NCBI RefSeq assembly: GCF_017114995.1
Contig: NZ_JABXKL010000009.1
Coordinates: 1-64,000, forward strand
Reading direction: 5' to 3'
Source of the DNA: Nostoc sp. NMS9
GTDB taxonomy: Bacteria; Cyanobacteriota; Cyanobacteriia; Cyanobacteriales; Nostocaceae
DNA: 64,000 bases
Position 1 is the stretch's first letter, and every line of letters starts with the position of its first letter. This document shows positions 16,275 to 24,505 of the stretch, in pieces. Under the pieces are notes generated by a model, which saw nothing but the letters and a program-made list of their open reading frames with translations, made no database searches and was not told where the DNA came from. Made by a program: the position numbers and the translations under genes.

Positions 16275-19200
16275 ATGAATGCGATGAACAGATTAACCTT
16301 TTATATGATTTTCTTACATAGTTTGTTTTTAGGGATAGCGACAGCTAGTGCTAAGTCACCGTTTGTTAACAATGTTGATACAGCCAAGCATATTGTTGTA
16401 GAAGATGTCGTTACAGCTAGAAGTGAAAATAAATCCAATAGTAAGTTATCGACAGAAACTTCTTCAACGAAAATTTCAGCCTTATCATTAAAGGACATTA
16501 ATATTCCTCAGAAGAGGCTACCGTCAGGGCAAGTTTGGGTAGTTAATCAAAATAAACACGTACAGCCTCAACCGTTTATTTGGATAGTAGAAAACCTGAA
16601 AAAAGTAGGTCAGCAACCATTTTTACAAGTTGCCAAACCCGCAGAAAAACCGGATGGAAAGCCCAATACTAGTGCTAAACCAGCAGCAAAGGATGATTTA
16701 GAGCCATTTAACGAAGTAATTAAAAACACCCAAAAGTCAGGGGGATTGTTCACACTTTATCGCAATAAAGAAAAGAATAAGATTTATCTAGAAATTAAAC
16801 CAGAACAACTTAATAAAAATTACCTAGCTACGGCAACCCTGGAATCGGGCATTGGCGAACAAGGTATTTACAGTGGTATGCCTCTGCAAGATTTTTTGTT
16901 TTATTTCCAACGGGTGGATGATAAACTACACTTTGTCATCCGCAATGTGAATTTTCGCACTCGTGAGGGAGATCCCCAGGTGCGATCGCTGACGCGATCT
17001 TTTAGTGACTCTGTTCTCTACAACATTTCCATTAAAAGCATTCATCCAGAACGCAAAACTCTTCTCATTGACTTGGGAGATTTGTTACTCACAGACTTAG
17101 CTGGATTATCTGCAAGTTTAGGAGTCCCCGCCAGCACAGACCAGTCATATTTTGGTACTGCTAAAGCCTTTCCCCAAAACTTAGAAGTTGAGTCAGTTTT
17201 AAATTACTCTGGTAGCGTTGAACCCAACAGTGAAGTGGCAAGCTTTGCGTCGCTAGCTGACAACCGTGGCTTTACCCTGCGCGTTCACTACAGTCTCTCC
17301 CAACTACCCGATCAAGATTATCGACCGCGCCTTGCTGACGATCGCATCGGCTATTTCATCACCGCCTACCAAGATTTATCCAAAGACGACGATCGCGGCG
17401 ATTCTTTTGTCCGCTACATAAATCGCTGGCATTTAGAAAAACAAGACCCGAAAGCAGTCATTTCTCACCCCAAAAAACCGATTGTTTTCTGGATTGATAA
17501 CGCTGTGCCGTTAGAGTACCGCGATGCCATGAAAGAAGGCGTTCTTATGTGGAACAAAGCCTTTCTCAAAGCCGGATTCAAGGATGCAATTGAAGTCCGC
17601 CAAATGCCAGATGATGCTACCTGGGACCCGGCAGATATTCGTTACAACACGATTCGCTGGATTAATACAGTCGATGGCTACTTTGCGATGGGACCATCCC
17701 GTGTTAACCCATTGACAGGAGAAATTTTGGATGCAGACATTCTCGTAGATGCTAGCTTTGTGCGGGCACTCAAGAGTGAATATCGCAAAATCGTCCAACC
17801 CAGCCAAACAGAAAATCGCACTACTTTATCAGCTTTGATGCAAAATCGTCTACTTTGCGCCAATGGTTTAGATGCGAAAAACAATGGTGTGCCCCAGAAA
17901 ATGCAAGGGCAAGAGGGATTGTTGAGTCGTTTATCGAAAATGGCAGGCGAATACGATTTATGCTACGGGATGGAAGCCGCTAACCAGTTTGCTTTTGGTT
18001 CACTGGCGATGTCACTGCTGCCTGATACTATGGCTACTCCAGACCAGGTGAAAGAATATATTAATCAATATTTACGTTTAATCATCGCTCACGAAGTTGG
18101 ACATACTCTTGGTTTACGTCATAACTTCCGTGGTAGTACACTGCTACCACCAGAGGAGATGAATAATACGGAAATTACTAAAAATAAAGGTCTGACAACT
18201 TCTGTCATGGACTATATTCCCCCAAATATCGCCCCTCAAGGTACAAAACAAGGAGATTATTTTCCTAATATGGTGGGGCCTTATGATGAATGGGCAATTA
18301 AGTACGGCTATACAACAATTCAGACATCAACTCCTATAGCAGAAAAGCCAATTTTGGAGGAAATTGCTGCACAATCCTACAAGCCAGAGTTGAGTTATTC
18401 CACAGATGAAGATGTATACGATCTTGACCCCACAGCTGATGCTTGGGATAACAGCGGTAATGTGCTGCTTTATTCTCAGTGGCAGTTGAATAATTCGCGG
18501 GTGATGTGGGAACGTCTGGATAAGCGTTTCCCAATGGCTGGTGATAGTTACAGCGATGTCAGCGAACGTTTTAGCACAGTATTGGGTAACTATTTCCAGC
18601 AAATATATTTCACCACAAAATACATCGGGGGGCAATCTTTCTATCGCATTCACCCCAGTGAAATACCTTCCGAGAAAGTCTCTGGAGTCCCGCAACACCG
18701 TTTACCATTTGAACCAGTACCAGTTGAAGAACAACGACAAGCTTTAGAAACGCTGCAAAAATATGTATTTGCAGAAGATGCCCTCAGTTTTTCACCAGAA
18801 TTACTGAATAAATTAGCACCTTCCCGTTGGCGACATTGGGGTAGTTCTCCACAAGTTGGTCGTTTGGATTTTCCTATTCATGACTTGGTGCTACTGATGC
18901 AGGGTTCTGTGTTGCGAGATTTACTCTCAGGCGATCGCCTCTCTCGTCTCAAGGATATTGAACTCAAAACTCCCGAAGGAAAAGCACTGACTCTGCCAGA
19001 ACTATTTGACACTTTGCAGTCGGGTATTTGGACGGAAGTTATCCAACCAAAAGCTAAACCGATGAAGATCGCCAGCTTGCGGCGAGCCTTGCAGCGTCAG
19101 TATTTGGACATTTTGACTAGTATGGTATTGCGAAAAGAATATGTTCCAGAAGATGCTCGTACTTTAGCTTGGTATAAACTCAAACAGCTTGATGAAAAAC

Positions 19201-19301
19201 TTAAGGGGGTTAATTCCGAGGATGAATATACCAAAGCGCACTTATTAGAAACGCGCGATCGCATCGAGAAAGTCTTGAATGCACCGTTGCAAACAAATTA
19301 A
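16275..19301 (+). CDS. Secreted zinc-dependent metalloprotease (DUF5117/DUF5118 type)
   Basis: 1008-aa protein. Seen: an N-terminal signal peptide (hydrophobic FYMIFLHSLFLGIATASA), a long beta-rich middle region with VHYSLSQLPDQDYRPRLADDRIGYF typical of the family, and the extended zinc motif HEVGHTLGLRH near residue 606. This is the metzincin HExxHxxGxxH arrangement, and SVMDY follows as a possible Met-turn. Known: these large proteins are exported or periplasmic proteases of Bacteroidetes and cyanobacteria; substrates are unknown. Two start codons (16275 and 16284) fit; the second gives a more compact signal peptide. The 3' end runs directly into an IS5-like remnant. Confidence 0.9.
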   Translation: MNAMNRLTFYMIFLHSLFLGIATASAKSPFVNNVDTAKHIVVEDVVTARSENKSNSKLSTETSSTKISALSLKDINIPQKRLPSGQVWVVNQNKHVQPQPFIWIVENLKKVGQQPFLQVAKPAEKPDGKPNTSAKPAAKDDLEPFNEVIKNTQKSGGLFTLYRNKEKNKIYLEIKPEQLNKNYLATATLESGIGEQGIYSGMPLQDFLFYFQRVDDKLHFVIRNVNFRTREGDPQVRSLTRSFSDSVLYNISIKSIHPERKTLLIDLGDLLLTDLAGLSASLGVPASTDQSYFGTAKAFPQNLEVESVLNYSGSVEPNSEVASFASLADNRGFTLRVHYSLSQLPDQDYRPRLADDRIGYFITAYQDLSKDDDRGDSFVRYINRWHLEKQDPKAVISHPKKPIVFWIDNAVPLEYRDAMKEGVLMWNKAFLKAGFKDAIEVRQMPDDATWDPADIRYNTIRWINTVDGYFAMGPSRVNPLTGEILDADILVDASFVRALKSEYRKIVQPSQTENRTTLSALMQNRLLCANGLDAKNNGVPQKMQGQEGLLSRLSKMAGEYDLCYGMEAANQFAFGSLAMSLLPDTMATPDQVKEYINQYLRLIIAHEVGHTLGLRHNFRGSTLLPPEEMNNTEITKNKGLTTSVMDYIPPNIAPQGTKQGDYFPNMVGPYDEWAIKYGYTTIQTSTPIAEKPILEEIAAQSYKPELSYSTDEDVYDLDPTADAWDNSGNVLLYSQWQLNNSRVMWERLDKRFPMAGDSYSDVSERFSTVLGNYFQQIYFTTKYIGGQSFYRIHPSEIPSEKVSGVPQHRLPFEPVPVEEQRQALETLQKYVFAEDALSFSPELLNKLAPSRWRHWGSSPQVGRLDFPIHDLVLLMQGSVLRDLLSGDRLSRLKDIELKTPEGKALTLPELFDTLQSGIWTEVIQPKAKPMKIASLRRALQRQYLDILTSMVLRKEYVPEDARTLAWYKLKQLDEKLKGVNSEDEYTKAHLLETRDRIEKVLNAPLQTN

Positions 19302-19323
19302 AAAAGTTAGGAATTGGCACTTT

Positions 19324-19821
19324 CAGAGACCATTTATAAAGTAAATCTTTAGTTTGGCGTTTACGTCCGTTAACTAGCTTACCGCCATCAAAGCCGTACA
19401 CTTCCCACGCCAGTTGCTTCAAGTCGGCAGAGCCGCCCAACGCACTGGCTCCCTTTTTTCAGTCGTTTTCACCGACTGACTGTCTGCTGCGATGCCTATG
19501 GCGAGCTTTGCTAACGCAGTTGGTTGGACTGACCTACCCATTTGTTCCCGAACCTGGTTACGTAGTGTGTGGTTCAATTGTTGCCAAACTCCTTATTTCT
19601 GCCATTTCCGGTAGTAACTATAAACCGTCGAGCTTGGAGGAAAGTCACGCCTGTTGCATGTCCCATTGACAACCTGTTTTCAAGTGGTAGTAGATGGCAT
19701 TGCATACTTCGCGCATATCAGTTGTGCGCGGATGTCCACCGGACTTAGCTGGTGGAATTAAGGGAGCTAGAATAGCCCATTCTGAGTCACTCAGGTCGGT
19801 AGAATAAGCCTTTCGAGTCAT
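19324..19821 (-). pseudogene. IS5-family transposase remnant
   Basis: From ATG at 19821 (minus strand) the reading is TDLSDSEWAILAPLIPPAK, then GGHPRTTDMREVCNAIYY and LKTGCQWDM, the conserved N-terminus of IS5-group (DUF4096-type) transposases. A frameshift follows, then DFPPSSTVYSYYRKWQ, a stop, then DSQSVKTTEKRG and YGFDGGKLVNGRKRQ, which include the first catalytic Asp region. The rest, with the later catalytic residues, is missing. At least two frame breaks plus the truncation make it non-functional. Confidence 0.85.
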
Positions 19822-19915
19822 TGAACGCTATGTAAATGCACTATCTCAAAAGTATCTTATCGTTATCATTTCATTTGATTAACCACCTTTAGATTTACTT
19901 TATAAATAGCCTCTT
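19324..19915 (-). mobile_element. IS5-like insertion sequence, internally deleted
   Basis: The ends are an imperfect inverted repeat: ATTTATAAAGTAAATCT near 19333-19349 on the left and its reverse complement near 19890-19907 on the right. Between them lies a decayed transposase on the minus strand. At about 592 bp it is shorter than a typical IS5-group element (roughly 830 bp or more), because the transposase runs straight into the left repeat. The target duplication could not be identified safely. Confidence 0.75.
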
Positions 19916-19923
19916 AGCTGCAA

Positions 19924-20097
19924 CTTCAACAAAATGTCTTAAAATTTATCGCAATGCAACTCAAAGTTATTGCTCACAAGGCTGTTCCTGACCGTCCTGC
20001 TAGAAACGAACCATGAGTTCGTAAACGTCGTCCGAAAGCCTACCCCTTAATGACCAAACCACGGCATGAATTACGCAAACAATTGCAAACTGCTTAA
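19924..20097 (+). pseudogene. Transposase tail fragment (left copy)
   Basis: Plus-strand fragment reading VIAHKAVPDRPARNEP, a TGA stop at 20014, then VRKRRPKAYPLMTKPRHEL and a final stop at 20095. The KRRPKAYPLMTKPR signature marks the C-terminal end of IS4-type transposases of Nostoc. A homologous tail lies at 23029-23175 in the opposite orientation. The upstream body is missing, cut by the IS5-like element. Confidence 0.7.
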
Positions 20098-20220
20098 ACC
20101 GCAAGTGTTTCAGCTTTTCTTAGTGCCATTCCTCTCTTAGTTTTTAGTAGCAAATAAGATGCCTTTGCCCTATGCTAGTGATAACTATTTAGGCAGTGTC
20201 TAGACCAAGAAACCAGGTAT

Positions 20221-20314
20221 CTGCTCAATAAATCGGGGCGAACTACCAGTTCAGGAACGAGTTTATGCCATTTGAGCCTTGTCACTGAGCGATTTACCCT
20301 GAATTATTGAGCGG
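20221..20314. repeat. 94-bp repeat with inverted ends, left copy (MITE-like)
   Basis: Starts CTGCTCAATAAATCGGGG and ends CCCTGAATTATTGAGCGG, so the ends are imperfect inverted repeats. A second copy of the same length lies at 23193-23286 in the same orientation, differing at only a handful of positions. Both are preceded by TAT and followed by TTAC. It looks like a miniature non-autonomous element. Confidence 0.8.
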
Positions 20315-20375
20315 TTACGAAACCAGTGTAAGTACATGCTACATTTATTTGAACTACCTATCTAGGGTTTCTCCC

Positions 20376-20414
20376 CGCTGGCAGGGCTACTCATAGATGA
20401 CACCTCTGCCAGCG
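20376..20414 (+). promoter_or_regulatory. Hairpin in the leader of the RTX gene
   Basis: Perfect 9-bp arms CGCTGGCAG and CTGCCAGCG separated by 21 bases, ending 38 bases before the RTX start codon. It could be an mRNA structure or an operator. A good ribosome-binding site (GAGGGGAT) stands between it and ATG 20453. Confidence 0.5.
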
Positions 20415-20452
20415 AATATCTCTGAATCAAACTTATAACCGAGGGGATTGAT

Positions 20453-22990
20453 ATGGCAGACCTTATTGGAGACAACACGAATAACACTCTAATTGGCACG
20501 TTTGAGAATGACGCTATCCTTGGTCAGGGCGGTGATGATAACCTCTTTGGTCGGGGCGGCAATGATGACCTCTTGGGTGGGGCTGGCGATGACTCGCTTA
20601 ATGGCGAGGACGGCAATGACCTTCTCAATGGTGAGGACGGCGAGAACACCCTGCTTGGTGGGTTCGGCGATGATGTCCTCCTTGGTGGACCTGGCAATGA
20701 CCTTCTCGATGGTGAGGAGGATGACGATCAACTCCTTGGCAAAGGCGGTGACGACACCCTGCTTGGTGGGTTCGGTAATGATGCTTTCCTTGCTGGATCT
20801 GGCAATGACCTTCTCGAAGGCGGGGACGGAGATGACCGACTCGCTGGAGAAGACGGTAAAGACCAACTCTTTGGTGGGGAAGGGGTTGACACGCTTAATG
20901 GCGGGGCTGGCGATGACCTGATTGATGGCGAGAATGGCAATGACAACTTGATTGGTCAGGCTGGCGATGACACCCTCCAAGGAGGGGCTGGCCATGACCG
21001 ACTAGAAGGAGGGGACGGGGATGACAAACTCTTTGGTGGGACTGGCAATGATACTGCTGACTATTCAAATAGCACTGCCGGTGTCACCGTCAACCTGGCG
21101 ACTGGAACCGCCAAGGGAGGGGCAGGGAATGATGTCCTGTTTAATATCGAACAAGTCTTTGGTTCTGGTTTCAAGGACTTTCTAATTGGCGGGCGCGGTA
21201 ATGACACCCTCTTTGGTAGAGGTGGTGATGACCTGCTTGATGGTGGAGTTGGCGATGACCTGCTGGATGGCGAGGAAGGCAACGATATTGTCCGTGGTGG
21301 GGCTGGCGATGACACCTTGCGTGGTGGGACTGGCAATAACCAACTCTTGGGTGGAATTGGCGTTGATACTGCTGATTATTTCAGTGCCACTGCCGGAGTC
21401 ACGATTAACCTTGCCACTGGAACCGCTACAGGGCAAGGCAGGAATGATGTCCTGTTGGAGATTGAAAGAATCGTTGGTTCTAGGTTCAATGACACCATCT
21501 TGGGCGGAGCTGGCAATGACTTCTTCCTCAGTGGTGGGGACGGGAATGACTTTGTCAATGGTGAGGCTGGTAATGACCGCCTCTTTGGTGATAACGGCAA
21601 TGACACCCTCCTTGGCGGGGCTAACGACGACTTTATCAATGGCGGGTACGGCAATGACTCTCTGCTTGGTGGTAGCGGCATTGACATCCTGCTTGGTGGG
21701 GCTGGCAATGACATCCTGCTTGGTGAGGACGGGAGTGACACTCTCATTAGTAGAGAAGGCAATGATACCCTGCTAGGCGGCAGCGGCAATGACATTCTGC
21801 TTGGTGGGGACGGCGACGACCAACTCGAAGGTGGAGGCGGGGATGACCAACTCTTTGGTGGGACTGGCATTAATACTGCTGATTATTTAAATGCCACTGC
21901 CGGAGTTACCGTTGACCTTGGCACTGGAACTGCCAGTGGGGGAGATGGGAATGATGTCCTGTTCAATATCGAGCAAGTCTTTGGTTCTAGTTTTAACGAC
22001 TCCCTGATTGGAGGAGGCAGCAGTGATACCCTCTTTGGCAGAGGCGGCAATGACACCTTGCTTGGTGGGGATAGTGATGACTTTCTTGATGGTCAGGAAG
22101 GTAATGACCTCGTCTTGGGCGAGGATGGGAATGACAGCCTGTTTGGCGGGGCTGGCAATGACCAAATCGAAGGAGGGGAAGGCAATGACACCCTCCGTGG
22201 CGGGGTCGGCAATGACACTCTCCTTGGAGGGCCTGGAAATGATGTCCTCATAGGCGTTGATACTAACGGTTCTGATTCTCCTGGATTAGGGGAGGTTGAT
22301 ACCCTAACTGGAGGACCTGGGGAAGATCAGTTCTTACTTGGAGATGCTACTAATGTCTTTTATGACGATAACAACAGTGGAAGTAGTGGTTTGACAGACT
22401 ACGCTACCATCAGTGGCTTCAACTCCAACGAAGATACAATCCAGCTCAAAGGAACATTGGCAGACTATCGCTTGCAGACTGTGGGAGCCGATACAAGGGT
22501 ATTTCTGGACAACTCAGGAGAGCTAGATGAACTCGTTGGTGTTGTGCAAGCATCGCCTCTGAAGCTTGATAGTGACGACTTCCTGTTCTACGAGAAAGAA
22601 GATGCTGGACAAGGGACAAACAACACACTAGCTACTGCTGAGAAGCTAGGTACTTTAACATCAGGTTCAGAAGTTAATACTTCTGCTCAACTGGCAAGAC
22701 TTCCAGGGAACAATCCTGATTTCGACTTTTTCACATTTTCTTTAGCTAACCCAGGAACTGTGACTATTAACACGCCGAATTACAGTGGTACCTATCCAGT
22801 TCTCGGCCTATTTAATAGTGCTGGGAACTTACAGAGTTCCAGTACTTCTCAATCAATCACCGCTTCACTAGGGGCAGGTACTTACTCCATTTCAGTAAGT
22901 GATTATGATTACTTCCCTCAAAATGGCGGAACTTTCAGTTCTGGCTATTTTGACCCTGGTTCTTATACGCTAGGAATCACTGTAGTCTAA
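20453..22990 (+). CDS. RTX (haemolysin-type) calcium-binding repeat protein
   Basis: 845-aa protein. Seen: some 50 nonapeptides of GGxGxDxLx type in residues 1-620, arranged in blocks separated by three copies of a [24 protein letters not shown] spacer and [14 protein letters not shown] segments. A non-repeat module of roughly 80 aa follows ([15 protein letters not shown] onward). Residues about 720-845 form a C-terminal PPC-like domain (bacterial pre-peptidase C-terminal fold: [17 protein letters not shown]...). Known: RTX repeats bind calcium outside the cell and such proteins usually leave by type I secretion. There is no N-terminal signal peptide, as expected. The enzyme or binding role is unknown. 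It is flanked by transposase tails and 94-bp repeats. Confidence 0.93.
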   Translation: MADLIGDNTNNTLIGTFENDAILGQGGDDNLFGRGGNDDLLGGAGDDSLNGEDGNDLLNGEDGENTLLGGFGDDVLLGGPGNDLLDGEEDDDQLLGKGGDDTLLGGFGNDAFLAGSGNDLLEGGDGDDRLAGEDGKDQLFGGEGVDTLNGGAGDDLIDGENGNDNLIGQAGDDTLQGGAGHDRLEGGDGDDKLFGGTGNDTADYSNSTAGVTVNLATGTAKGGAGNDVLFNIEQVFGSGFKDFLIGGRGNDTLFGRGGDDLLDGGVGDDLLDGEEGNDIVRGGAGDDTLRGGTGNNQLLGGIGVDTADYFSATAGVTINLATGTATGQGRNDVLLEIERIVGSRFNDTILGGAGNDFFLSGGDGNDFVNGEAGNDRLFGDNGNDTLLGGANDDFINGGYGNDSLLGGSGIDILLGGAGNDILLGEDGSDTLISREGNDTLLGGSGNDILLGGDGDDQLEGGGGDDQLFGGTGINTADYLNATAGVTVDLGTGTASGGDGNDVLFNIEQVFGSSFNDSLIGGGSSDTLFGRGGNDTLLGGDSDDFLDGQEGNDLVLGEDGNDSLFGGAGNDQIEGGEGNDTLRGGVGNDTLLGGPGNDVLIGVDTNGSDSPGLGEVDTLTGGPGEDQFLLGDATNVFYDDNNSGSSGLTDYATISGFNSNEDTIQLKGTLADYRLQTVGADTRVFLDNSGELDELVGVVQASPLKLDSDDFLFYEKEDAGQGTNNTLATAEKLGTLTSGSEVNTSAQLARLPGNNPDFDFFTFSLANPGTVTINTPNYSGTYPVLGLFNSAGNLQSSSTSQSITASLGAGTYSISVSDYDYFPQNGGTFSSGYFDPGSYTLGITVV

Positions 22991-23028
22991 AGACAAATGG
23001 TACTAAGAAAAGCGGAAACAGTTGCCAA

Positions 23029-23175
23029 TTAAGAAGTTTGCAGTTGTTTACGTAATTCTTGTCGAGGTTTTGTCATAAAGGGGTAAGCTTTGGGGCGGCG
23101 TTTTTGAACTCGTGGTTCCCTGCGTGCGGGACGGTCAGTAACGACTTTGTGAACGATATATTTTGATTGTTCTGC
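23029..23175 (-). pseudogene. Transposase tail fragment (right copy)
   Basis: Minus-strand reading KYIVHKVVTDRPARREP, then RVQKRRPKAYPFMTKPRQ and a stop at 23029. It is a clear homologue of the tail at 19924-20097, in opposite orientation, and lies 38 bases after the RTX stop. A stop codon just upstream (23176-23178) separates it from the transposase fragment beyond the 94-bp repeat. Confidence 0.7.
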
Positions 23176-23192
23176 TCATCCATCATTACTAT

Positions 23193-23286
23193 CCGCTCAA
23201 TAAATCGGGGCGAACTACCAGTTCAGGAACGAGTTTACGCCATTTGAGCCTTGTCACTGAGCGATTTACCCCGGATTCTTGAGCGG
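23193..23286. repeat. 94-bp repeat with inverted ends, right copy (MITE-like)
   Basis: Starts CCGCTCAATAAATCGGGG and ends CCCCGGATTCTTGAGCGG. Same length and orientation as the copy at 20221-20314. This copy interrupts transposase sequence: on the minus strand RFACEADAIK runs straight into it, and a 33-residue open stretch is simply its translation. Confidence 0.8.
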
Positions 23287-23842
23287 TTACCTTAATTGCA
23301 TCAGCTTCACAGGCAAATCTTTCTTGAGACAACTTTTTTAAATCAATTTTATTTTTCTCTTCAGCTTTCGTGATTTTTTTAGCTAGCTTCTCTAAATCTG
23401 ATTTTTTTCTGGCTTGGCTCTGTACTACTAACCATCTTTGTTCTATTCCCCCATAAGTGATATTTTTAACTCCAAATGAATATCCTGATAACTCACTTTT
23501 AACAAATTCTGATTCCGCAGTATTTGCTACTAAGAATTGTGCTGATTTCACAGTCCCTGGGACTCTACATAACCATGTCATTTTGGACATTAATTTGATA
23601 TTGTCTTCTGTGTACAGGGCGGCATCAGCTAGTATTAAACTATCCACTTCTATCTGTTTTTTAGAATCAACTGCTATTTGACCAAAGCTAGATGAATCTG
23701 TTTGATTTCCCGATGCTGATTTGAAAAATATTGGGATATCTCCATCTCCAGAACATATTAGTTGTATCAGAAATTGTTTTAAGTCTGGCCGATGGTCACG
23801 AGAGTATCCGTAGGTAATATTTATCGCTTGTAACGCGCTTCC
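23287..23842 (-). pseudogene. IS1634-like transposase fragment
   Basis: Minus-strand fragment containing ITYGYSRDHRPDLKQF, SGDGDIPIFFKSASGNQ, SLILADAALYTEDN and MTWLCRVPGTV, the catalytic-core signature of IS1634-family (DDE) transposases. The N-terminal part is missing, because on that side the sequence turns into the xisI remnant at about 23842. The C-terminal part is cut by the 94-bp repeat. The apparent 292-residue open frame over 23189-24067 is a chimera: antisense of xisI, this fragment, then antisense of the repeat. Confidence 0.85.
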
Positions 23843-24109
23843 TCTAATAATGAAATTGAAGCTCAAACAATTTTTGACGTAGAACAAGACCATTACCAAC
23901 TGATATATATTGGTTGGCAAAATAGACGTAGGGTTTTTGGCCCTGTGATGCATTTTGATATCAAAAACAGCAAAATTTGGATTCAGTGGAATGGTACACA
24001 AGAGGATGTAGGTGAGCAACTTACAGCAATGGGAGTACCAAAACACGATATTGTCGTTGGGTTTCACCCGCCTTACATACGGCAGTATACAGATTATGCT
24101 GTGAGTTAA
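23843..24109 (+). pseudogene. xisI: XisI family protein, 5'-truncated
   Basis: Plus-strand open stretch of 88 codons beginning SNNEIEAQTIFDVEQDHYQL, then IGWQNRRRVFGPVMHFDIK, IWIQWNGTQEDVG, and AMGVPKHDIVVGFHPPY, ending at TAA 24107. These are the central and C-terminal parts of XisI, first described as a controlling factor for excision of the fdxN element in Anabaena heterocysts; many XisI/XisH pairs in Nostoc are not linked to that element. The first roughly 25 residues and the start codon are lost at the junction with the IS1634-like fragment. No xisH is visible. Confidence 0.85.
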
Positions 24110-24505
24110 AGGGTTGTTGCTAAACTATTTAGAAAAATATCATTCGCTCTAGGTGTATTGCACCATTGAAAAACTGTACACGATACACATCTGGATTGCT
24201 CAGTTTTTCCTATTCAATATAACCAATGCAATCATCAAAATGCTTCAGAATAAGCACTATTAAATTGCCATGCGTCATGATCGCAGTTGTGCTTACTTAC
24301 TTGCTGCAATACTTCATCGACTACGGCGATCCCACTCGCCATAGCAGCTAGCTAGTACACTATGACGGAAGTTTGCCTACGTTTAAGGGGGGCTTAATCA
24401 ATTGTCTGGTTAATTGAGATGGTAGCTGGATTTAGGCACCCGCTAGATGTAATTGTCAGGTTACTGAGCCACAGCAAGCAGGACGCTGCAAAAGTCTGAG
24501 TAACT
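24110..24505. other. Spacer after xisI remnant
   Basis: About 400 bases. On the minus strand about 24237-24345 a short frame (ASGIAVVDEVLQQV... ending in a stop) looks faintly like a degraded small protein, but I recognise no family. Nothing else was seen. Confidence 0.3.

Larger units (their letters stand above)
19302..20452. other. Gene-poor region of IS remnants before the RTX gene
   Basis: This 1.15-kb stretch contains only broken mobile DNA (listed separately): an internally deleted IS5-like element, a transposase tail, a 94-bp repeat with inverted ends, and a hairpin before the RTX gene. The bases between these parts (20098-20220, 20315-20375) show nothing recognisable. Confidence 0.6.

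Noticed and set aside
20489..22253. Long open frames on both strands inside the RTX gene
   Set aside because: Shadows of the 27-bp periodicity of the calcium-binding repeats.
23189..24067. Single 292-aa transposase
   Set aside because: It is a chimera of antisense xisI, a true IS1634-like core and antisense of a 94-bp repeat.
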